Positions 8,493-16,407 of a stretch of 64,000 nucleotides of DNA are shown piece by piece. Within the stretch, counting starts at the first letter, position 1; each line of letters starts with the position of its first letter. The stretch covers positions 1,094,872 to 1,158,871 of the forward strand of contig NZ_BSSV01000001.1 of NCBI RefSeq assembly GCF_030161435.1. The letters are read 5' to 3'. The translations under genes and the position numbers were made by a program. Origin of the DNA: Thalassotalea loyana. GTDB lineage: Bacteria; Pseudomonadota; Gammaproteobacteria; Enterobacterales; Alteromonadaceae. Under the pieces are notes generated by a model. The model was not told the origin of the DNA. It did no database searches and was given only the letters and a program-made list of their open reading frames with translations.

Positions 8493-9526
8493 ATACTGAA
8501 AAAGAGCAGTTTCAACAACAAATACTTTTCGACGAGCAGAGTGTCGAGGCTGGTACTGATAATTTGCCTGAGTCAACGCCTAAAGCTGACACAGTATTTT
8601 TTGACAACAACGACTGGCAGGCCACAGAGCAAGATCTTCAAGAAATTGAGCAACAGATTGAGAAAAGAAGCGAAACCAGCTGGGGGATGCGAATTGGTCT
8701 CTCGGTGCTTATGTTAATTGTTGGTATCGAGGCTTTTGAATTTTTTAGTACGGGGTTTATTGATTCGCCAATTATCACTGGACTTTATGCCATTTTATTT
8801 GGCGTGATTACAGCCACAGTTGGCACTTCGTTTATAAAAGAGTTGACGGGTCTATCTCAGCTCAAGAAACAATTGAAAGTGCAACAGAAAGTAGTTGATA
8901 TTAATCAAGGCTATCTGGAAGGACAGGCAGTAGATGTTTGTAAAAAGATCGCATCAAAACTCCCTTGTGATATAGCATTGCCATCAGAAGATGCATGGTT
9001 AAGCAAGGAGTATAAACACTTATCTGATGCAGAAATCATTCAGTTGTTTAACAAACAGGTGATGAGCGCCGTTGATCAAAAAGCGATGAATGAAATAGCA
9101 AAACACTCTAGTGAAACAATGATGATGGTTGCTATTAGTCCTATTGCTTTTATTGATATGTTGATCGTTTTTTGGCGCAACGTGTCCATGGTTGATCGTG
9201 TTGCAGGTCTTTATGGAATCAAACTTGGTTATTGGAGTCGTATCAAGTTAATTAGGGAAGTGTTGAAAAACATGATTTTTGCAGGTGCGACAGAGATTAT
9301 TGCTGATGTGGGGGCTGAGATGATTGGCGCTGACTTACTCAGTAAACTGTCTGGTCGAGCTGCACAAGGTCTTGCGTCTGGCATGTTAACGGCAAGACTT
9401 GGTATTCGGACGGTTCACTTGTGTCGCCCATTACCATTTAATCAAGATACGCCAAGCATTAATTCAGTTCGTCAGATCCTTGTCAGTAATTTAAAACAGC
9501 TTGTTTTGAATAAAGATAAGTCGTGA
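8489..9526 (+). CDS. ycjF: YcjF family inner-membrane protein (DUF697)
   Basis: 345-residue homologue of YcjF (UPF0283). An acidic N-terminus of about 65 residues precedes two transmembrane helices (about 70-110), a linker, and a C-terminal DUF697-type domain with hydrophobic segments (ETMMMVAISPIAFIDMLIVF). The ATG overlaps the ycjX stop (ATGA), so the pair is translationally coupled. The ycjX-ycjF pair is a known Psp-regulon companion; here it stands directly after pspABC but behind that operon's terminator. Confidence 0.9.
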   Translation: MNTEKEQFQQQILFDEQSVEAGTDNLPESTPKADTVFFDNNDWQATEQDLQEIEQQIEKRSETSWGMRIGLSVLMLIVGIEAFEFFSTGFIDSPIITGLYAILFGVITATVGTSFIKELTGLSQLKKQLKVQQKVVDINQGYLEGQAVDVCKKIASKLPCDIALPSEDAWLSKEYKHLSDAEIIQLFNKQVMSAVDQKAMNEIAKHSSETMMMVAISPIAFIDMLIVFWRNVSMVDRVAGLYGIKLGYWSRIKLIREVLKNMIFAGATEIIADVGAEMIGADLLSKLSGRAAQGLASGMLTARLGIRTVHLCRPLPFNQDTPSINSVRQILVSNLKQLVLNKDKS

Positions 9527-9550
9527 TAGTTGCCTGTTGTAAAAGTCGGT

Positions 9551-9568
9551 TGTATTAAATAATTTACA
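9551..9568. promoter_or_regulatory. TyrR box-like operator upstream of phhA
   Basis: TGTATT-N6-TTTACA matches 10 of 12 positions of the TyrR box TGTAAA-N6-TTTACA, including the key G and C. It lies 143 bp before phhA, and tyrR is two genes downstream. This suggests aromatic amino acids control phhAB through TyrR. Confidence 0.55.
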
Positions 9569-9668
9569 ATAATTTTATCTGATTAAAATTTAACCTAGAC
9601 TATAAGGGTGATCTTATTTGGAGCCTTAGCATAAGATTAAGGGAACTAAAGTGGAACACCACACAAGT

Positions 9669-9687
9669 TATTAGCTACGAGCTAATA
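9669..9687 (+). other. Leader hairpin upstream of phhA
   Basis: A perfect 8-bp inverted repeat, TATTAGCT-ACG-AGCTAATA, ends 23 bp before the phhA ATG. It would form a 3-nt-loop hairpin just before the ribosome site AAGG. It could tune translation or mRNA stability, or be a protein-binding dyad. No T-run follows, so it is not a terminator. Confidence 0.4.
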
Positions 9688-9710
9688 CAATAATTATACA
9701 AGGTTACAAC

Positions 9711-10523
9711 ATGTCAAAGGCGACTAAATATGTTTCTAAAGCTGCCGACGAAAATGGTTTTATCCATTGGACAGATGAAGAAAACAGTATTTGGCAGGCA
9801 TTAATTAAACGTCAGCTTCCATTAATGGAAGGGCGTGCCTGTGATGAGTTTATTCTCGGATTAGAAAAGTTAAATTTACCGTTAGATCGAGTACCTCAGT
9901 TAGCAGAAGTAAACGAAGTGTTACTCGCTACTACAGGTTGGCGATGTGAGCAGGTTCCTGCGTTAATTGGGTTTGAAAAGTTCTTCCAGCTGTTGTCTGA
10001 AAAGAAATTCCCGGTTGCGACATTTATCCGCAGTAAAGAAGAATTTGATTACTTACAAGAACCTGACATTTTCCATGAGTTGTTTGGTCATTGCGCAATG
10101 CTTACTAATCCTGCATTTGCAAAGTTTACTCAAGCATATGGAGAAATAGGACTAGCAGCGAGCAAAGAAGATAGAGTTTTCCTTGCTCGTCTATATTGGT
10201 TTACTGTCGAGTTTGGTTTAATGAAAACTAACGACGGCTTGCGCATATACGGTGGCGGTATTTTATCTTCACCAGGTGAAACAAAGTATGCGTTAGAAGA
10301 GGGTACAGCTGAACGTCGCTTCTTAACCAATGAGGAACAGGTTGTTGATGTATTACGTACACCATATCGCATCGATATTATGCAACCAATTTACTTCATG
10401 ATAGAAAAAATGAGTGATTTAGATGCAATACGCAATCTAGATCTGATGGCGTTAGTAGAACAGGCCAAAGCGTTGGGTTTACATAAACCTAAATTTCCAC
10501 CAAAAGAAAAAATCGCAAGTTAA
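9711..10523 (+). CDS. phhA: Phenylalanine 4-monooxygenase
   Basis: Monomeric bacterial phenylalanine hydroxylase, 270 residues, converting phenylalanine to tyrosine with O2, Fe(II) and a tetrahydropterin. The iron ligands are visible: HELFGH (two His, about residues 123 and 128) and the Glu in YWFTVEFGLM. The pterin/substrate pocket block YGGGILSSPGE follows. It lacks the regulatory ACT domain of the mammalian enzyme, as usual in bacteria. Followed after 9 bp by phhB, which recycles its cofactor. Confidence 0.96.
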   Translation: MSKATKYVSKAADENGFIHWTDEENSIWQALIKRQLPLMEGRACDEFILGLEKLNLPLDRVPQLAEVNEVLLATTGWRCEQVPALIGFEKFFQLLSEKKFPVATFIRSKEEFDYLQEPDIFHELFGHCAMLTNPAFAKFTQAYGEIGLAASKEDRVFLARLYWFTVEFGLMKTNDGLRIYGGGILSSPGETKYALEEGTAERRFLTNEEQVVDVLRTPYRIDIMQPIYFMIEKMSDLDAIRNLDLMALVEQAKALGLHKPKFPPKEKIAS

Positions 10524-10532
10524 GGAAATAGA

Positions 10533-10871
10533 ATGACTTCAACTTTATCGACCCAGCAATGTGAAGCATGTCACGTAGATGCTCCTAAAGTAACAGACGA
10601 AGAACTCTCACAATTTATGTCACAATTACCTGACTGGGTACCAGAGGTACGTGATGGTGTAATGATGTTAGAACGCGTTTATAAATTTAAAAACTACAAA
10701 CTAGCGTGGGCATTTGCTAATAAAGTATCTGAACTTGCAGAAGAAGAGTTTCATCACCCAGCAATTTTGCTTGAGTGGGGCAAGGTTACCGTAACTTGGT
10801 GGACTCATGCGATTCGTGGTTTACACAAAAATGACTTTATTTGTGCTGCGAAAACGGACTCACTTTTATAG
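10533..10871 (+). CDS. phhB: Pterin-4a-carbinolamine dehydratase
   Basis: PCD/DCoH family, 112 residues. It dehydrates the 4a-hydroxy-tetrahydropterin left by PhhA so the cofactor can be reduced again. The active-site stretch [23 protein letters not shown] contains the paired His and the Thr/His typical of the family. It lies 9 bp after phhA and ends before a terminator, so phhAB is a two-gene operon. Confidence 0.95.
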   Translation: MTSTLSTQQCEACHVDAPKVTDEELSQFMSQLPDWVPEVRDGVMMLERVYKFKNYKLAWAFANKVSELAEEEFHHPAILLEWGKVTVTWWTHAIRGLHKNDFICAAKTDSLL

Positions 10872-10899
10872 TTTTGTGAAACTTGAAATGTAATTTTAC

Positions 10900-10926
10900 A
10901 AAGCCTCCTTCAAAGGGGGCTTTTTT
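10900..10926 (+). terminator. Terminator of phhAB
   Basis: Stem AAAGCCTCC / GGGGGCTTT (one G-T pair) with a TTCAAA loop, followed by TTTTTT-A. It separates phhAB from tyrR, so tyrR needs its own promoter. Confidence 0.85.
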
Positions 10927-10930
10927 ATTG

Positions 10931-10948
10931 CGTACAAAATAGTTTACA
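10931..10948. promoter_or_regulatory. TyrR box-like operator upstream of tyrR
   Basis: CGTACA-N6-TTTACA matches 10 of 12 TyrR-box positions, with the essential G and C kept. It lies 33 bp before tyrR, right after the phhAB terminator, which fits autorepression as known for E. coli tyrR. Confidence 0.5.
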
Positions 10949-10981
10949 ATAGTGTTTTTGATTGTCTGGGTCTTAAAATAA

Positions 10982-12535
10982 ATGCGCTTAAAAATAACTT
11001 GTGAAGATAGATTAGGCATTGCACAGCAAGTGCTTGGAGTCTTTGTCGAACACAATATTAATATAAAAGGGATTGATACTGCGACTGTCGCGGGTCCCAT
11101 TTTTGTTCACATACCTGATTTAGAATTTTCCGAATTGCAAAGCTTTATGCCTCAACTTCGCTTGATCGAAGGCGTTGTGGATGTTCAAACAACACCTTTT
11201 ATGCCCTCTGAGTTAGAGCGTAATGAATTGTCTACCCTGGTGAAAACATTCCCGGACCCTTTCATTTCAATTGATGCGCGAGGCAGCATAAGAATTTTAA
11301 ATGATGTTGCAAAAAATCTACTTAATGCCAAAGAGCAAACAGTGATCGGTGAGGGCGTTGGCCAATTTGTCAAAGGATTTAACTTCGCAAAATGGCTTGA
11401 GAGTGATGAAGTTTTAGCGCAAACAAGACGTTTGAAGTTAAGTGACGAAGACTTCGTTGCAGATATATTGCCGATACATGTAGATGACAGTGAAGGAAAT
11501 TCAGTACTTGCGGGCGCTGTTTTGATTTTAAAGTCGGAAGCACGACTTGGGCAGCAAATGAATGCATTTAAGCAATCAACGGAAAATAGCTTTACCGGTA
11601 TCCAAGCGACGAGCGGCAGCATGAGAAAAGTTGTACGTGAAGCAAAGCGTATGGCGGTATTGGATTCTACAATGTTGATCAGTGGCGAAACGGGTACAGG
11701 TAAAGAGCTATTGGCACGTTCATGTCATCAAGCTAGTGAGCGTAGCGACCATCCTTTCATGACACTTAATTGTGCTGCATTACCAGACGAAGCAGCAGAA
11801 ACTGAGTTATTTGGTATTGGAGCGTCATCGACGGAACAGGCCAAGAAGGGATTATTTGAGCAAGCTAATGGCGGAACGCTTTTCCTTGATGAAGTTGGAG
11901 AAATGTCGGCCAAGCTACAAACGAAGTTACTGCGTGTTATCCAAGATGGCAGCTTTCGTCGAGTAGATGATGAAACTGAAATTAAGGTTGACGTGCGCAT
12001 CATTAGTTCAACCAATAAAGATCTGCTTAACATGGTCTCTTGTGGCGAGTTTCGTGAAGATTTGTACTATCGAATTAATGTCCTTGGTCTCAATGTACCG
12101 TCGTTGAGAGAGCGAAGAAGCGATATTATCCCGCTGGCGGAACATTTCATCGCAAAGGCAAGTTATAACATTGGTCGCTTAAACGTTCGATTGTCTGATG
12201 ATTGTCGAGAGTTTATTGAACACTATCCATGGCCGGGCAATGTTCGTCAGCTGGAAAATGTATTGATTCGTGCGGTATCTTTAATGGAAGGTGAGCTCGT
12301 ACAAACGCAATACCTTGAATTACCAGCGTACACGAGAGAATACGGTTACCTCGAGCAGGAGTTTGAGGGAACGCTCGATGGTGCGGTGAAGAATTTTGAA
12401 GCCGATTTATTGAGAAAACTTTACCCTGCGTACCCAAGCACACGCCAGTTAGCCAAGAAACTTGGGTTAAGTCATACCGCGATTGCAAACAAGTTACGTG
12501 AATATGGCATCAACAAAAAGACGGTGAAAATTTAG
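10982..12535 (+). CDS. tyrR: TyrR family transcriptional regulator of aromatic amino acid metabolism
   Basis: 517-residue regulator with an N-terminal ACT domain (RLKITCEDRLGIAQQVLGVF), a PAS-like domain (about 80-190), a sigma54-type AAA+ domain (Walker A GETGTGKE near residue 240; Walker B GTLFLDEVGEM) and a C-terminal helix-turn-helix (STRQLAKKLGLSHTAIANKL) almost identical to E. coli TyrR. The GAFTGA loop is missing: the place reads ELFGIGASSTEQAKKGLF. That is the TyrR family norm and means it should act at sigma70 promoters. Tyrosine and phenylalanine are the expected effectors. It sits between the phenylalanine and tyrosine catabolic genes it probably controls. Confidence 0.94.
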   Translation: MRLKITCEDRLGIAQQVLGVFVEHNINIKGIDTATVAGPIFVHIPDLEFSELQSFMPQLRLIEGVVDVQTTPFMPSELERNELSTLVKTFPDPFISIDARGSIRILNDVAKNLLNAKEQTVIGEGVGQFVKGFNFAKWLESDEVLAQTRRLKLSDEDFVADILPIHVDDSEGNSVLAGAVLILKSEARLGQQMNAFKQSTENSFTGIQATSGSMRKVVREAKRMAVLDSTMLISGETGTGKELLARSCHQASERSDHPFMTLNCAALPDEAAETELFGIGASSTEQAKKGLFEQANGGTLFLDEVGEMSAKLQTKLLRVIQDGSFRRVDDETEIKVDVRIISSTNKDLLNMVSCGEFREDLYYRINVLGLNVPSLRERRSDIIPLAEHFIAKASYNIGRLNVRLSDDCREFIEHYPWPGNVRQLENVLIRAVSLMEGELVQTQYLELPAYTREYGYLEQEFEGTLDGAVKNFEADLLRKLYPAYPSTRQLAKKLGLSHTAIANKLREYGINKKTVKI

Positions 12536-12567
12536 CATTATTCCTCGTATTTTCCTCGTCCTTGTAT

Positions 12568-12609
12568 GGGTGTAAAGAATTAATAACACAATTTCTGTGC
12601 TTTACACCC
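12568..12609. promoter_or_regulatory. Long inverted repeat with TyrR-like half-sites upstream of the fumarylacetoacetase gene
   Basis: Perfect 10-bp arms, GGGTGTAAAG (12568-12577) and CTTTACACCC (12600-12609), flank a 22-bp spacer. The TGTAAA and TTTACA half-sites are therefore 30 bp apart, about three DNA turns. In addition 12571-12588 reads TGTAAA-N6-ATAACA, itself a 10-of-12 TyrR box. It is probably a TyrR operator for the following two genes. No T-run follows, so a terminator role is unlikely. Confidence 0.5.
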
Positions 12610-12704
12610 AAACGAATCTCTTCGCTGTACTAGTATTTGTTTTAATAAGTCGTAGAATCAGCTTCAACTATTCTCATAAATAAAAAGAATTATTAGGACA
12701 GAGC

Positions 12705-13697
12705 ATGAAATTAGCCTCGTTAAAAAATAATACCCGTGATGGTCAATTAGTCGTTGTTAGTAAAGATTTAACAAAAGCTGTTGCTGTACCTGAAATCGCT
12801 GCAACGATGCAGGTAGCGATTGATGATTGGGAAAACATTTCTCCTAAGTTAGATACTGTTTATCAAGCATTAAACGCTGGTGATGTTGAAGGTCAGATGA
12901 ACTTTGAACAGGCATCGTGTGAGTCGCCTTTACCAAGAGCATATCAATGGGCCGACGGTAGTGCTTACGTGAACCACGTTGAATTGGTTCGCAAAGCACG
13001 TAATGCTGAAATGCCAGAAACGTTTTGGACGGATCCGTTAATGTATCAAGGTGGTTCTGACTCTTTTATTGGCCCAAGAGATAATATCGAAGTTATTTCT
13101 GAAGATTACGGAATTGACTTTGAATCAGAAGTTGCAGTGATTACATCTGATGTGCCAATGGGGGCAACACCTGAGCAAGCACAAGAACACATTAAATTAT
13201 TGATGCTTGTTAACGATGTATCGTTACGTAACTTAATTCCTGGTGAGTTAGCAAAAGGCTTCGGTTTTTTCTGTAGTAAGCCATCAAGCGCCTTCTCACC
13301 GGTTGCCGTGACACCGGACGAATTAGGTAAATCATGGGACGGTAAGAAGTTGCACCTACCATTAACTACACATCTTAATGACGAGTTATTTGGTGAGCCA
13401 AACTGTGGCGTTGATATGACATTTGATTTCCCAACAATCGTTGCTCACGCCGCAAAAACTCGCCCGTTAGGTGCTGGCTGTGTTGTTGGTTCTGGGACAA
13501 TTTCTAACTATGACCGTTCAGCTGGTTCTAGTTGTTTAGCAGAAAAACGTATGCTTGAAATCATCGCTGATGGCAAGCCGTCAACTTCATTCATGAAGTT
13601 TGGCGACCGTGTTCGAATTGAAATGTTTAACGACAGTGGTGATTCTATCTTTGGTTCAATTGACCAAGTGGTTGTAGAGTATCCTGGAGCTAAATAA
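12705..13697 (+). CDS. fahA: Fumarylacetoacetate hydrolase family protein (fumarylacetoacetase)
   Basis: 330-residue FAH-fold enzyme, expected to cleave fumarylacetoacetate to fumarate and acetoacetate in the last step of tyrosine breakdown. The metal/catalytic core is visible in DYGIDFESEVAVI, the substrate region in FFCSKPSSAFSPVAVTPDELG, and the usual end block in GSGTISNY and FGDRVRIEMF. It overlaps maiA by one base (TAATG), pairing the last two enzymes of the homogentisate route. Genes for 4-hydroxyphenylpyruvate dioxygenase and homogentisate dioxygenase are not in the window. Confidence 0.9.
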   Translation: MKLASLKNNTRDGQLVVVSKDLTKAVAVPEIAATMQVAIDDWENISPKLDTVYQALNAGDVEGQMNFEQASCESPLPRAYQWADGSAYVNHVELVRKARNAEMPETFWTDPLMYQGGSDSFIGPRDNIEVISEDYGIDFESEVAVITSDVPMGATPEQAQEHIKLLMLVNDVSLRNLIPGELAKGFGFFCSKPSSAFSPVAVTPDELGKSWDGKKLHLPLTTHLNDELFGEPNCGVDMTFDFPTIVAHAAKTRPLGAGCVVGSGTISNYDRSAGSSCLAEKRMLEIIADGKPSTSFMKFGDRVRIEMFNDSGDSIFGSIDQVVVEYPGAK

Positions 13698-14335
13698 TGA
13701 AGCTTTATGGCTATTGGCGATCATCAGCGGCATATCGCGTTAGAATTGCACTGAATTTGTTAGGCCTTGACTGTGAGCTACTATCTGTTCATTTAGTTAA
13801 AAATGGTGGTGAGCAGCACTTAGAGGAATACAAGCAGAAAAATCCGCATGAATTAGTGCCTTGTCTTATTGACGGAGATGTCTGTTTAAATCAGTCGTTA
13901 GCAATTATTGACTACTTGTCAGCGAAAGCGACAAATGTCTCATTGTTACCGGCTGATCTTGTGAAACAGTCTCTAGTCAAAGCGTTTTCTTATGACGTAG
14001 CTTGTGAAATTCACCCATTGAACAATCTGCGAGTACAGCAATATTTAGTGAATGAATTAAAGGTATCTGATGAACATAAAATGCAATGGGTTCATGACTG
14101 GATGCATACAGGTTTCGCTGCATTAGAAGTAAAGCTTCAATCGCATGCCGGTAAATACTGTTTTGGTGATGAAGTTACATTGGCAGATTTGTGTTTAATT
14201 CCTCAAGTCTACAATGCATTGCGCTTTAATGTAGACATGGCTAAATACCCATTGATAATGGCAATATACGAGCAATGTAATACGCATCCTGCCTTTATCG
14301 AAGCACAACCTGAGAATCAGGCCGACGCTCAATAG
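13697..14335 (+). CDS. maiA: Maleylacetoacetate isomerase (zeta-class glutathione transferase)
   Basis: 212-residue GST-fold enzyme converting maleylacetoacetate to fumarylacetoacetate with glutathione. The zeta-class signature SSAAYRVRIALN (residues 9-20) holds the catalytic Ser pair; NPHELVPCLIDGD and the QSLAIIDYL glutathione site follow, then the helical C-terminal domain. Its ATG overlaps the fahA stop. A terminator follows. Confidence 0.94.
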   Translation: MKLYGYWRSSAAYRVRIALNLLGLDCELLSVHLVKNGGEQHLEEYKQKNPHELVPCLIDGDVCLNQSLAIIDYLSAKATNVSLLPADLVKQSLVKAFSYDVACEIHPLNNLRVQQYLVNELKVSDEHKMQWVHDWMHTGFAALEVKLQSHAGKYCFGDEVTLADLCLIPQVYNALRFNVDMAKYPLIMAIYEQCNTHPAFIEAQPENQADAQ

Positions 14336-14351
14336 TGACAACCGAGTACGG

Positions 14352-14386
14352 AAAAATGCCAGCTTTAGCTGGCATTTTTATTTTTC
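14352..14386 (+). terminator. Terminator of fahA-maiA
   Basis: Perfect 9-bp stem AATGCCAGC / GCTGGCATT, loop TTTA, then a T-rich tail. Confidence 0.88.
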
Positions 14387-14818
14387 ATTGATAAAAAATA
14401 ATCTGAACTATTTCACAATCAACTAATCTTTTACATAGTAATAACTAAGAATAATTCGTTGTATTAATAAAAATGTAAAACAATATGTGTTCCATTGAAT
14501 ATCATTATGTTAATCAATATATTGTTATACAAAGTGAATAATGATTTGTGCTCTGAGCGAGAACAAAAAAGCATGAACCCAAGGTACTGAGTGAAAAGAA
14601 TGGTTATTGCCTCGTTGAATGTAGCTATTCAACATAAAAAACGACTAAACTCATACTTTGAGGGTATGTCAAAGACAAGGTAAGGCGGCTGATTTAACCA
14701 ATGTAGAGATAACTATATTGTTACAAATCTTACGTACTCTCTCCTTTGACATAGCGCTAAGATAGCTAAAGCATTATTTCAATGGGTATTAATAATTCAT
14801 CCTTTAGTGGTAGGACAA
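14387..14818. other. 432-bp AT-rich gene-free stretch with inverted repeats
   Basis: No convincing gene. A 7-bp hairpin GTTGAAT / ATTCAAC occurs at 14614-14633. A perfect 10-bp inverted repeat, TATGTCAAAG (14665-14674) and CTTTGACATA (14744-14753), encloses 69 bases. The second could close a long RNA stem-loop or be paired protein sites ahead of the DUF3014 gene. The last 60 bases should hold that gene's promoter, but I cannot place it. Confidence 0.4.
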
Positions 14819-15706
14819 ATGAGCGAAACAACAAATACTGAAAACTCAACTCCTTGGCTTGTGATCTCTGTGATTTTAGTAGTGATCATTGCTGGTGTTG
14901 GGTATTGGTTATTATCGCAAGAAGAGCAACCAGAAACCGCGACAGTTATTGAGCAACCTGTCGTTGAACCTGAAGTAGAGGTAGTACAGCCTGAGCCAGT
15001 AGAAAAGGTCTCACCCGAAGCGTTGCCAGAAATGCCTGATATTATGGATGTGCCTGAAACAGAACTAGAGCCAGTTGAAGAACAAAGCCCTTTACCTCGA
15101 CTTGATGAAAGTGATGAATACTTAAAGTCTGCATTGCCTGAATTAACTTGGCGCAAGGAATTACTCAAACTCGTTATTACAGATGATTTAATTCGTCGAC
15201 TTGTTGTGTTTACCGATAATTTTGCACAAGGAACGCTAGCCTATGAACACACGCCATTTGTAGAGCCTAATGTTAGTTTTTCTGCGAAAGAACAACTCAA
15301 TGAAAATGGTATATCTACGGGGAAGTGGCAGTGGGACGACAGCACAGCGCGTCGTTTTACACTTTACATTGATTTGCTACGCTCAATCGATAGCGAGTCG
15401 TTTGCTGAATTATACCTTGAAATGAAACCGTTGATTAATCAAGCATACAGTGAGTTAGGCTATCCTGATCAGGATTTTACGGATGTTCTGCAAGAAGCTA
15501 TTGTTCGTGTGTTAGATATGGAATTGCCCGAACAAGAAATGACACTCGTTCGCCCAAGTGTAATGTATGAATTTGAGAATGAGACGTTGGAGTCGTTGCC
15601 TGAGTCAGATAAGTTACTCTTGAGAATAGGGCGTGAGAACCTATTAGTACTCAAGTCTGTGTTATTAGAGTTTAGTGACAAGATCGCTAAAGCTGAAGCG
15701 CAATAG
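14819..15706 (+). CDS. DUF3014 domain-containing membrane-anchored protein
   Basis: 295-residue protein of unknown function. The ATG at 14819 has TAGGAC upstream; the frame extends to a GTG at 14807. One transmembrane helix (about 14-34, PWLVISVILVVIIAGVGYWL) is followed by a Pro/Glu/Val-rich linker (about 38-100) and a folded C-terminal region matching DUF3014 (TDDLIRRLVVFTDNFAQG and following). The arrangement suggests a periplasmic domain held off the inner membrane. No operon partner is apparent; 4.5S RNA follows. Confidence 0.75.
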   Translation: MSETTNTENSTPWLVISVILVVIIAGVGYWLLSQEEQPETATVIEQPVVEPEVEVVQPEPVEKVSPEALPEMPDIMDVPETELEPVEEQSPLPRLDESDEYLKSALPELTWRKELLKLVITDDLIRRLVVFTDNFAQGTLAYEHTPFVEPNVSFSAKEQLNENGISTGKWQWDDSTARRFTLYIDLLRSIDSESFAELYLEMKPLINQAYSELGYPDQDFTDVLQEAIVRVLDMELPEQEMTLVRPSVMYEFENETLESLPESDKLLLRIGRENLLVLKSVLLEFSDKIAKAEAQ

Positions 15707-15766
15707 AATTTCGGATATAGGTTTGGTTAAATAATCATCGAACAAACGTTTGATACAAACTATTAC

Positions 15767-15795
15767 TTGCAACACTCATTGGGATTAGTAATAAT
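15767..15795 (+). promoter_or_regulatory. Stable-RNA promoter of 4.5S RNA
   Basis: TTGCAA, 17 bp, AATAAT, then a GC-rich discriminator CCCTCGCGCC typical of growth-rate-controlled RNA promoters. Transcription from about 15802 gives a leader of about 18 nt before the mature 4.5S end. The E. coli 4.5S precursor likewise has a 5' leader removed by RNase P. Confidence 0.6.
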
Positions 15796-15819
15796 CCCTC
15801 GCGCCTTACGGCACATTAT

Positions 15820-15934
15820 GGTGACCCTTTTGGTTCCCTCGCAATGATACTCTGTGAACTCGGCCAGGTCCGGAAGGAAGCAACCGCAGCAGACGACTCA
15901 TGTGCCGAGGTGTTAGCTGAGAGGGTCGCCACCC
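15820..15934 (+). ncRNA. ffs: 4.5S RNA of the signal recognition particle (bacterial small SRP RNA)
   Basis: About 115 nt. The universal SRP apical element CAGGTCCGGAAGGAAGCA is present with its GGAA tetraloop and internal loop. The terminal stem pairs GGTGACCC at 15820-15827 with GGGTCGCC at 15923-15930, and the trailing ACCC matches the E. coli 3' end. It binds Ffh and directs membrane proteins to FtsY/SecYEG. Confidence 0.95.
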
Positions 15935-15962
15935 AATCCCTCTCAATATTTAAGCCAGTCAA

Positions 15963-16238
15963 CTAGCTTTCAACACCTTTACCTTGTGAATGCATAAATT
16001 CAAGCGCTTTTTTGATAGCGATATCTACTTTGTTTTCCATTTCAAATCGATCTGATGCAGGTAAATAGAAAGCCATATCTACTTCATGGCGAATATAACG
16101 TGCTGGTAATTGATTTAACACGACACATGTTAGATCCGCGATAAAATCTTGATCATATTTTTCTTCAACTTTAAGTTGAGAAAATTGCTGAATCACTAAT
16201 TTTTCATAGTAGTTATGGATATCATCAGAAATCTTCAT
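15963..16238 (-). CDS. ComFB family protein (late competence protein-like)
   Basis: 91-residue single-domain protein resembling the ComFB family (DDIHNYYEKLVIQQF near the start; VVLNQLPARYIRHEVDMAFY in the core, matching the family's ALN.LPP.Y pattern). It lacks the Cys cluster of the Bacillus protein. ComFB-type domains in some bacteria are reported to bind cyclic dinucleotides, but nothing here shows that. It is divergent from the tryptophan dioxygenase gene across 169 bp with a tandem operator-like element. Confidence 0.65.
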   Translation of the reverse strand: MKISDDIHNYYEKLVIQQFSQLKVEEKYDQDFIADLTCVVLNQLPARYIRHEVDMAFYLPASDRFEMENKVDIAIKKALEFMHSQGKGVES

Positions 16239-16268
16239 TCTTATTCCTTATGCTTAATACGCTAACGT

Positions 16269-16307
16269 CTTGCCAAGTATAGCTTATATTTTCAAACACT
16301 TGGCAAG
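16269..16307. promoter_or_regulatory. Tandem CTTG-S-CAAG palindromes between comFB-like gene and tdo
   Basis: Two copies of a 9-bp dyad, CTTGCCAAG (16269-16277) and CTTGGCAAG (16299-16307), lie 30 bp apart centre to centre. Together they form a perfect 10-bp inverted repeat (CTTGCCAAGT / ACTTGGCAAG). Three-turn spacing on one DNA face suggests a cooperative regulator, but I do not recognise which. Confidence 0.5.
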
Positions 16308-16407
16308 CAATTATTGGTGTTTATTTTAGAATAATCGCAAATTTAGTTAGCATCACCAATAAAAAGTAAGCTATAACTGATGCGGGGAAATTATAACGAA
16401 AATAAAA

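Noticed and set aside
11800..11850. Missing GAFTGA loop in TyrR taken as a defect
   Set aside because: All TyrR-type regulators lack it; it reflects sigma70 rather than sigma54 action.
14602..14685. 27-codon frame MVIASLNVAIQ and onward upstream of the DUF3014 gene
   Set aside because: Weak ribosome site, overlaps an inverted repeat, and no recognisable feature.
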